From Niveispirillum sp. (GTDB taxonomy: Bacteria; Pseudomonadota; Alphaproteobacteria; Azospirillales; Azospirillaceae), in the NCBI GenBank assembly GCA_016463045.1, contig JAEMSB010000280.1:1-6456 (forward strand): a stretch of DNA of 6,456 nucleotides, in the 5' to 3' direction. Positions 1 to 4,670 of this stretch are shown in pieces. The notes under the pieces are model-generated. The model was not told the origin of the DNA, searched no databases, and saw only the letters and a program-made list of their open reading frames with translations. A program made the position numbers and the translations under genes. Position 1 is the stretch's first letter, and the number at the start of each line of letters is the position of its first letter.

Positions 1-497
1 CCGTTGGGCAGGACGGGCAGGGCCAGAAAACTCATCACCGCCAGGATCAGGACGGCGCGGATTTCCACCCATTGCAGACGCCGCAGCCATTCATGCAGTG
101 GATCACGCAGGGCCAGCAGCAGGGTCGCGGCCACACCCGCCGCCACAGCGACGCGGATTTCCCCCAGCATGGCATAGGCACCCAGCAGGAAGACCAGCAG
201 GCCGGAGACGACACCGGTAACCGAATTCTTGCCCTCTTCCCGCGACTCCAGCCAGTGGAAGGCCGTGAAGGCACCCGCAAAGCCCAGAAAGGCCAGGCCC
301 AGGAACAGCAGATTATCCAGCCCATGCGCCAGCGCGCCGGCCACACCGCCCAGCAGGCCCGACAGCGCAAAGGTGCGCAGGCCCGCCGCGCGCTGCCCAT
401 CGGCCAGATCGCGCGACCGCCAGCCCCGTTCCAGCCCGACCAGCAGGCCGATGGCCAGCGCCGTGCCCAGACGCATCAGAATTTCAAGATCGTGCAA
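1..497 (-). CDS. MgtC/SapB and DUF4010 family inner-membrane protein, N-terminal part (runs off left edge)
   Basis: Read in the minus frame starting at 497, this gives 165 residues of a hydrophobic membrane protein before the window ends. What is visible: a first membrane segment around residues 9-22 ending in GLLVGLERGWRSR, the AGLRTFALSGLLGG motif at 38-51, further membrane segments at about 63-80, 93-111 and 115-130, then RDPLHEWLRRLQWVEIRA at 131-148 and a segment ending LPVLPN. This order of motifs is that of the MgtC/SapB plus DUF4010 family (COG3174 type), usually about 400 residues, so roughly 40% is present. The molecular function of the family is not established; MgtC relatives are linked to magnesium limitation and virulence, but that should not be transferred here. 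Start: TTG at 497-495 is preceded by GGGGAG eight bases upstream, and an in-frame TGA lies two codons before it. The ATG at 476-474 is the alternative, but it has no comparable ribosome site. Confidence 0.85.
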   Translation of the reverse strand, partial: MHDLEILMRLGTALAIGLLVGLERGWRSRDLADGQRAAGLRTFALSGLLGGVAGALAHGLDNLLFLGLAFLGFAGAFTAFHWLESREEGKNSVTGVVSGLLVFLLGAYAMLGEIRVAVAAGVAATLLLALRDPLHEWLRRLQWVEIRAVLILAVMSFLALPVLPN

Positions 498-505
498 CGC
501 TCAAG

Positions 506-521
506 CTCCCCATTTCCGGGG
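506..521 (-). promoter_or_regulatory. Ribosome-binding site of the MgtC/DUF4010 gene, inside a short GC hairpin
   Basis: On the minus strand GGGGAG (511-506) lies eight bases before the TTG codon and supports that start. The four G residues (511-508) can pair with CCCC (521-518) across a six-base loop, so the site could be partly hidden in the mRNA. The stem is only four base pairs, so an effect on translation is speculative. Confidence 0.5.
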
Positions 522-579
522 CACAGCATGCGACGGGCGGCAGGGAAAGGGCAAGCAGGCGTACGGGGTGAGGTTTGTC

Positions 580-622
580 GTGTGATTCACGCTTCAAATG
601 CACCCATTTGAAGCGATCACAC
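580..622. repeat. Long imperfect inverted repeat (hairpin) just after the PilZ stop codon
   Basis: An exact 11-bp inverted repeat, CGCTTCAAATG (590-600) and CATTTGAAGCG (605-615), surrounds a 4-base loop. It extends outward through GTGTGAT (580-586) and ATCACAC (616-622), with a 3-base bulge TCA (587-589) on one side only, making 18 base pairs in total. On the minus strand the stem begins one base after the PilZ stop codon (626-624). No T-run follows it on either strand, so it is not a standard intrinsic terminator. It may stop or protect the 3' end of the pilZ transcript, separate pilZ from the MgtC-like gene, or be a protein-binding palindrome. Confidence 0.75.
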
Positions 623-623
623 T

Positions 624-962
624 CTAAGCCCGCGCCAGCGAGTGGTTGAACAGTTCCAGCAGCAGCGGGAAGGCCGACAGCCGGTCGACCAGCATGACGC
701 CCAGCGCCCCCCCATCCTCATGATCGACATGGCGGATGGTGACGGGCAGGCGGGCCCAGCTGTGCCCGTCGGGGCGCAGGATCGTGACATCCACGCGCTG
801 TCCCACGATGAAACCACCGGCCTGTTCCGGACGGACGCGCAGGCCCCCGAACGACCAGTCAAGCAGACGGGACGGGCGGCCGGCGACCATCAGGAAGATG
901 GGTTCTGTCGGGTTACGCGGATGTATCCGGCGTTCGGCCGGGGTGTCGGACATGGCAATCAT
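624..962 (-). CDS. Small single-domain PilZ protein, predicted c-di-GMP receptor
   Basis: A 112-residue cytoplasmic protein consisting of little more than one PilZ domain. Both c-di-GMP-binding motifs are intact: RxxxR as R12-I-H-P-R16, and D/NxSxxG as D35-W-S-F-G-G40. The rest fits the PilZ beta-barrel (GGLRVRPEQ, VGQRVDVTILRPDG, LPVTIRHVDHEDGGALGVMLVD), followed by a short helical tail. PilZ proteins change conformation on binding c-di-GMP and act on motility, exopolysaccharide or secretion partners; nothing in the sequence names the partner. The ATG at 962-960 was chosen because the domain begins about ten residues later; the ATG at 953-951 is equally possible, and neither has a clear ribosome site. 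The reading frame stays open upstream to an ATG at 1091, but that would run through the receptor's terminator and add residues with no PilZ similarity. The stop is TAG at 626-624. A separate transcript is likely because a terminator precedes it. Confidence 0.88.
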   Translation of the reverse strand: MIAMSDTPAERRIHPRNPTEPIFLMVAGRPSRLLDWSFGGLRVRPEQAGGFIVGQRVDVTILRPDGHSWARLPVTIRHVDHEDGGALGVMLVDRLSAFPLLLELFNHSLARA

Positions 963-1058
963 GAACGCAATTTTACCAAAATACCTGTCAATCCGATACT
1001 GCCCAGAGGAAATAGAAAGATCATTACCGGCCCCGGCGGCTGCAAGGCTGCCATAACG

Positions 1059-1085
1059 AAAAAAGGCGGCCCGAAGGCCGCCTTT
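1059..1085 (-). terminator. Rho-independent terminator of the TonB-dependent receptor gene
   Basis: On the minus strand a perfect 10-bp stem, AAAGGCGGCC (1085-1076) and GGCCGCCTTT (1071-1062), closes on a TTCG tetraloop (1075-1072), and a six-base T-run ends at 1059. It starts 31 bases beyond the receptor stop codon. A GC-rich stem, a UUCG loop and a T-tract form a classic intrinsic terminator. In the plus direction the stem is followed by only three T residues, and no plus-strand gene ends here, so it serves the receptor gene and insulates pilZ. Confidence 0.92.
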
Positions 1086-1116
1086 CCCCAACTCATTGAT
1101 CCTGCTTGAAGAAGGA

Positions 1117-4100
1117 TCAGAACTCGTACTTCACACCCAGCTGGACCTTCCAGACCGAAGCGCGGTTGGAGATGGTCTGCTGCGGATCGGTCAGCGGGCC
1201 GTTGAAGACATAACGGCCATTAACAATCCGGGCCGTGACGGCACGGTTGGCGTGGAAGAAGGATACCTGCTCCTGACGGCCCCAATCGCTGTTGAGCAGG
1301 TTGGTCAGGTTCAGGATGTCCAACGTGAAGGTGGCCTTGTGACCTTCAATCGGCGCCGGGATCTCCTGCGCGAACTTGGCGTCCACCTGGTAGGTCCAGG
1401 AGCTGAGTGCCGAGTTGCGCGGAACGATGCCGCCCCGATACTTATCCAGGCCGTTGCGGGCGATGTAAGCGTCCATGCTGGCGGCGGTGACGCCGTTCAG
1501 ACCCTGACCGTTGGTGCCAGCCGCCGAAGCGGTCCAGTCAACCAGCGGATCGTTGGCACCGGTCGGCACATACATCAGCTGACGCGAACGGGTGCTGTTC
1601 TGGCAGGCCGGATCGCCGAACGGGTTGATAGCGGCCGAGCAGGTGAACACCTGGCTGTAAGGCTTACCCGAATAGGCCTGACCGAACAGGCTGAAAGACG
1701 TCTTGTACCCATCGAAATATTCGAGGGAGTAGGTCGCGTTACCCGTGAAGCGGTGCTTGGTCTCGTAGATCGAGGTACCATCGGCATCGCTGCCCACGTC
1801 GAAGGTCGTATACTGCTCATAGTTGGAGCCGGCGACAGAGCTGGTGCCCGGACCGACATCCGTCACGTCCTGATAAGCGTAGCCGCCACCCAGGTTGAAG
1901 TCGCCCACGTCGCTGGTCCAGAGCTTGCTGAAGTACAGCGACAGAACCAGGCTTTCACCCGAACCGGTGTTGGTCAGCACCAGATCAGAGCCGGTGGCCC
2001 CGCGATTGTCCGGAGCCGTCGTATAGGTGCGGCGGCCATAGATCGGGCGACCGTCAGGCGCCGTCCCCGTCTGCACCAGGCGCAGGTCGCGGTAGAAGGC
2101 CGCGTCCTTCACCTCGGTATAGATAGCCTCCGCCGTGAACAGCCAGTCATCGCCAAGATAGGGGATGTCCACTTCCTGGTCGATCGACAGGCTGTACTTC
2201 CAGGAGGAGGGGATCTTGAAGTTCGGATCCAGGGCGTTGACGAAGCCTTCACCCACGTTCTGCAGGCGGGTGTTGGCAGACGCCGGCACCTGACCGGTGA
2301 CATTGTTCAGCAGCAGGGCGTCGGCGGCAGAGACGGTGCCCGTCGTGGGACGCGTGACGGTGATTGCACGCTGCGTCACGCCGTCGTTGCTGTAGTTGTT
2401 GGACAGCCAGACGGCCGGGCCAATGGCGCTGAACAGGCCAGCACCGGCGCGGACGGTGGTGCCTTCGAACGGTTCATAGGTGATGCCCAAGCGTGGCAGC
2501 CACAGGTCACGACCGTCCAGGGTTTCGTTGTTGTTGAAACCGTAACGCGTGACGAAGTTGTTGTTCAGCAACGGCGTATCGCTGGTGTTGAACCGTTCGT
2601 AGCGCAGACCGCCCTGGATCTGGAATTCCGGCGTCACATCCCACGTATCCTGCAGGTACAAGGAATGCTGCGCGTATTTCCACTTGGCTGCGGCGTCGTC
2701 GGGGTTGCCCGACACAGCGTTGGCGTAACGGAACAACGAAGCCTGACGGGCCTGGAAAGCCGCGATGGACGGGAATTCCCAGTATCCCAAGCTGCGCTGC
2801 AGGAACAGGTTATAGTAATCGTACTTATCGTACTCGTAACCAGCCGTGATCTTGTGGTCGCCCAGCAGGTAGGTGCCCTTCAGCTTGGCGCTGTCGGTCG
2901 TCGTGGTCAGATAGTTGCTGTGCGAGGACAGGTCAGGACCGATGATGACGACACCGCCCGGCGTCGTGCCGACGGCGGGGGTGGCGATACGCATTTCGCC
3001 GAAGCCCAAGCCGTTCAGCGGATTGCGCAGCGATTCCACGTCCTTGCGGGCCAGCTTGACTTCGGTCGAGAAATCCGACGTCCAGTCGGAGAACAGCTGG
3101 AACGAGTAGCTGTCCATGATCTGCTTGCGGTCGTAGAAGTTCGACTGCAAGGACAGCTGACGCGTACCCTGGCTGGAGCTTGCGTCAATGATGTTGTTGC
3201 CGACGTTGCGCTGGTAAGCGAACGAGGCACGGTGATCATCGTTGATGTTCCAGTCCAGCTTGGTGAGGATCTTCTCATCCTCTTCCGGCAGATTACCGGC
3301 GGCCAGACCCAGCGTGTCATAGCCATAAACGGACTGCGCGATCTGCTGAATCTGCGTGACGTTGGCCGAGGTGACACCCGTGATCGGGTTGCCAAGACCG
3401 CTGTCAGACGTGCCGAACACCACTGGGGCCTGGCTCTTGAACTTTTCGTAGTTCACGTAGAAGAACAGCTTGTCCTGGACCAGCGCGCCGCCCAGCGAGC
3501 CACCCCAGGTGGTCTCCTTATAGGGGCTGATCAGGTTGCTGCGGTCACCCGATTTGGTGCCCGACAGGCTGTCATCGCCATAATAATAGTAGAAAGAGCC
3601 GTGCGGATCGTTCGTGCCCGACTTGGTCACGACGTTGATCGTGCCGCCCTGGAAGCCCGAATATTCGACATCATACGGGGCCGTCAGCACGGACAGGCCG
3701 TCAATGGCGTCGATCGACAGCGGCGAGCGCTGGGTCGGGTAACCGCCATTGTTCAAGCCGAAATCGTCATTCTGCTTCACGCCGTCAACGGTCAGGCTGT
3801 TGAAGCGACCGTTGGTGCCCGCGATCTGGATCGCGTTGGAGTTCGTGACGTCGATGAAGACCTTCGGATCGTTGCGGATGATATCCTTCAGATCGCGCGC
3901 GATGGACGGCGCGTTGGCGATCTCGCGCTGGCCGAAATTGGTGCCAACGCCGACCGTCTTGGCGGCCAGACGCTGACCGGACACCACGATCTCTTCCATC
4001 TGGCTGCCCAGCGCCAGATCCAGGGCGAACGGCTCGCCCAGGGAGATGAAGATGCCTTCCAGCACCTGCGGCTCAGCGCCGGGAGCGGTGATGGTCACGG

Positions 4101-4389
4101 TGTAGGGGCCGCCGACGCGCAGACCGCCGGCCTGGAAACGGCCTTGGTCATTGACGCTGGTGACCGAACGCGTACCGGACGGCGTATGGACGATGGTGAC
4201 TTCGGCACCCGTGGCCGGAGCGCCGGCGGCGGTCACGATCTGACCCGTCATGGACGAGGTCGTCTGCTGCGCGATGGCCGGGACGGCCCAGGAAGACGCA
4301 ACGGCCAGCGCCAGGGCGCCGGTGCCGATATTCAAAACGGACAGGTGACGGCGCAGGATCGACGCCGCCTTCTTATTCTCGATGGTCAT
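1117..4389 (-). CDS. Oar-like TonB-dependent outer-membrane receptor with N-terminal carboxypeptidase-regulatory-like domain
   Basis: A complete 1090-residue outer-membrane active transporter that uses TonB/ExbBD energy; its substrate is unknown. Residues 1-40 are a signal peptide (basic start, hydrophobic stretch 18-36, predicted cleavage after AIA at 38-40). Residues 47-125 form a carboxypeptidase-regulatory-like (beta-sandwich) domain. EEIVVSGQR at 132-140 resembles a TonB box. The plug covers about 150-260, including QIAGTNGRFNSLTVDG and GFQGGTINVVTKSGTN. The remainder is the 22-strand barrel, ending in GVKYEF with the terminal Phe used for BAM-dependent insertion. This domain order and length match Oar-type receptors rather than the 650-800-residue siderophore or B12 receptors. 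The only two cysteines are C917 and C929, probably a loop disulfide. The start ATG at 4389 has GGGGG eight bases upstream. The gene is divergent from cpdB, carries four Pho-box-like units 53-92 bases upstream and ends at a strong terminator, so it is probably monocistronic. Confidence 0.95.
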   Translation of the reverse strand: MTIENKKAASILRRHLSVLNIGTGALALAVASSWAVPAIAQQTTSSMTGQIVTAAGAPATGAEVTIVHTPSGTRSVTSVNDQGRFQAGGLRVGGPYTVTITAPGAEPQVLEGIFISLGEPFALDLALGSQMEEIVVSGQRLAAKTVGVGTNFGQREIANAPSIARDLKDIIRNDPKVFIDVTNSNAIQIAGTNGRFNSLTVDGVKQNDDFGLNNGGYPTQRSPLSIDAIDGLSVLTAPYDVEYSGFQGGTINVVTKSGTNDPHGSFYYYYGDDSLSGTKSGDRSNLISPYKETTWGGSLGGALVQDKLFFYVNYEKFKSQAPVVFGTSDSGLGNPITGVTSANVTQIQQIAQSVYGYDTLGLAAGNLPEEDEKILTKLDWNINDDHRASFAYQRNVGNNIIDASSSQGTRQLSLQSNFYDRKQIMDSYSFQLFSDWTSDFSTEVKLARKDVESLRNPLNGLGFGEMRIATPAVGTTPGGVVIIGPDLSSHSNYLTTTTDSAKLKGTYLLGDHKITAGYEYDKYDYYNLFLQRSLGYWEFPSIAAFQARQASLFRYANAVSGNPDDAAAKWKYAQHSLYLQDTWDVTPEFQIQGGLRYERFNTSDTPLLNNNFVTRYGFNNNETLDGRDLWLPRLGITYEPFEGTTVRAGAGLFSAIGPAVWLSNNYSNDGVTQRAITVTRPTTGTVSAADALLLNNVTGQVPASANTRLQNVGEGFVNALDPNFKIPSSWKYSLSIDQEVDIPYLGDDWLFTAEAIYTEVKDAAFYRDLRLVQTGTAPDGRPIYGRRTYTTAPDNRGATGSDLVLTNTGSGESLVLSLYFSKLWTSDVGDFNLGGGYAYQDVTDVGPGTSSVAGSNYEQYTTFDVGSDADGTSIYETKHRFTGNATYSLEYFDGYKTSFSLFGQAYSGKPYSQVFTCSAAINPFGDPACQNSTRSRQLMYVPTGANDPLVDWTASAAGTNGQGLNGVTAASMDAYIARNGLDKYRGGIVPRNSALSSWTYQVDAKFAQEIPAPIEGHKATFTLDILNLTNLLNSDWGRQEQVSFFHANRAVTARIVNGRYVFNGPLTDPQQTISNRASVWKVQLGVKYEF

Positions 4390-4441
4390 ACGAAAGCCCC
4401 CAATAAGCCGGACCGGATTGCGCGGACAACACCAGATGCCC

Positions 4442-4481
4442 GTGACGCTTAGGTAACGAATAAATTACAGTTCCATGACAC
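4442..4481 (-). promoter_or_regulatory. Putative PhoB-binding site: four Pho-box-like units at 11-bp period
   Basis: Reading the minus strand from 4481 downward there are four 7-base units, each separated by 4 bases: GTGTCAT (4481-4475), CTGTAAT (4470-4464), TCGTTAC (4459-4453) and GCGTCAC (4448-4442). The E. coli Pho box is two CTGTCAT-like 7-mers separated by 4 AT-rich bases; units 1 and 2 match that 18-base consensus at 15 positions, and units 3 and 4 are weaker (4 and 5 of 7). The direction and distance (53 bases from the last unit to the receptor ATG) suit PhoB activation of the receptor gene in place of a -35 element. No convincing -10 hexamer was identified, and PhoB itself is not in the window. 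Confidence 0.6.
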
Positions 4482-4484
4482 GCA

Positions 4485-4508
4485 CCTCTGCAGCTATGCC
4501 TGCAGGGG
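4485..4508. repeat. Inverted repeat beside the Pho-box-like array
   Basis: CCTCTGCAG (4485-4493) and CTGCAGGGG (4500-4508) pair over nine positions (one T-G) around a 6-base loop; CTGCAG itself is a palindrome that occurs twice. It lies three bases from the outermost Pho-box-like unit and has no T-run on either side, so it is not a terminator. It could be an operator for a second regulator or simply chance; the function is unknown. Confidence 0.4.
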
Positions 4509-4509
4509 C

Positions 4510-4540
4510 TTGAACGGCTATATCTCGACCAGCGTATCAT
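4510..4540 (+). promoter_or_regulatory. Weak candidate sigma-70-type promoter for cpdB
   Basis: TTGAAC (4510-4515) and TATCAT (4535-4540) resemble -35 and -10 hexamers facing cpdB, but the 19-base spacer is long. If used, it would give a leader of about 125 bases before the GTG start. No better pair was found between the receptor and cpdB. No Pho-box-like pair is seen on the plus strand. Confidence 0.25.
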
Positions 4541-4630
4541 TACCGCCACAGTTTTGCGGCGCAGCATGACGGTTCGGAGGGGCGAGACCCGCGTCTCCTG
4601 CATTTCTTAACCGTGATTGCTGCGACGCAC

Positions 4631-4650
4631 CTGCTGCCGGGCGGCAACAG
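4631..4650 (+). other. Small hairpin in the cpdB leader
   Basis: CTGCTGCC (4631-4638) and GGCAACAG (4643-4650) pair at seven of eight positions around a GGGC loop, eight bases before the GGAG ribosome site of cpdB. It could influence translation of the leader, but it is short and may be coincidental in GC-rich DNA. Confidence 0.3.
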
Positions 4651-4658
4651 AACCCGAT

Positions 4659-4662
4659 GGAG
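4659..4662 (+). promoter_or_regulatory. Ribosome-binding site that fixes the GTG start of cpdB
   Basis: GGAG sits eight bases before the GTG at 4671. The next in-frame ATG codons (4701 and 4725) lie inside the signal peptide and would remove its basic start, and the nearby ATG at 4657 is out of frame and meets a stop after five codons. This supports GTG as the initiation codon. Confidence 0.65.
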
Positions 4663-4670
4663 CGCTTTCC

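Noticed and set aside
47..611. Several open frames of 117-179 codons on both strands at the left end
   Set aside because: They are Arg-, Trp- or Gln-rich shadow translations. The frame that starts at 497 on the minus strand gives clear MgtC/DUF4010 motifs and membrane segments.
970..991. TTGACA (991-986) and TAAAAT (975-970) upstream of pilZ on the minus strand
   Set aside because: Each hexamer is good, but they are only 10 bases apart and lie right against the start codon, so they cannot form one standard promoter.
617..1109. Alternative frames over the PilZ gene, and an N-terminal extension to 1091
   Set aside because: Only one frame has the PilZ motifs. The extension would translate the receptor's terminator hairpin and has no domain similarity.
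1096..4452. A 1118-codon open frame on the plus strand covering the whole receptor gene
   Set aside because: It lies codon-for-codon in register opposite the receptor, so its lack of stops means only that the receptor avoids TTA, CTA and TCA codons, normal in GC-rich DNA. Its translation is low-complexity and rich in V, R, G and Q with no family motifs, while the minus frame gives a textbook TonB receptor.
4574..4598. GAGAC/GTCTC short hairpin in the divergent region
   Set aside because: Five base pairs without a T-run or conserved context; expected by chance in this base composition.
4551..4620. Possible plus-strand Pho box for cpdB (single units such as CCGTGAT)
   Set aside because: Isolated half-sites without a partner at 11-bp spacing, so no support for direct PhoB binding in that orientation.
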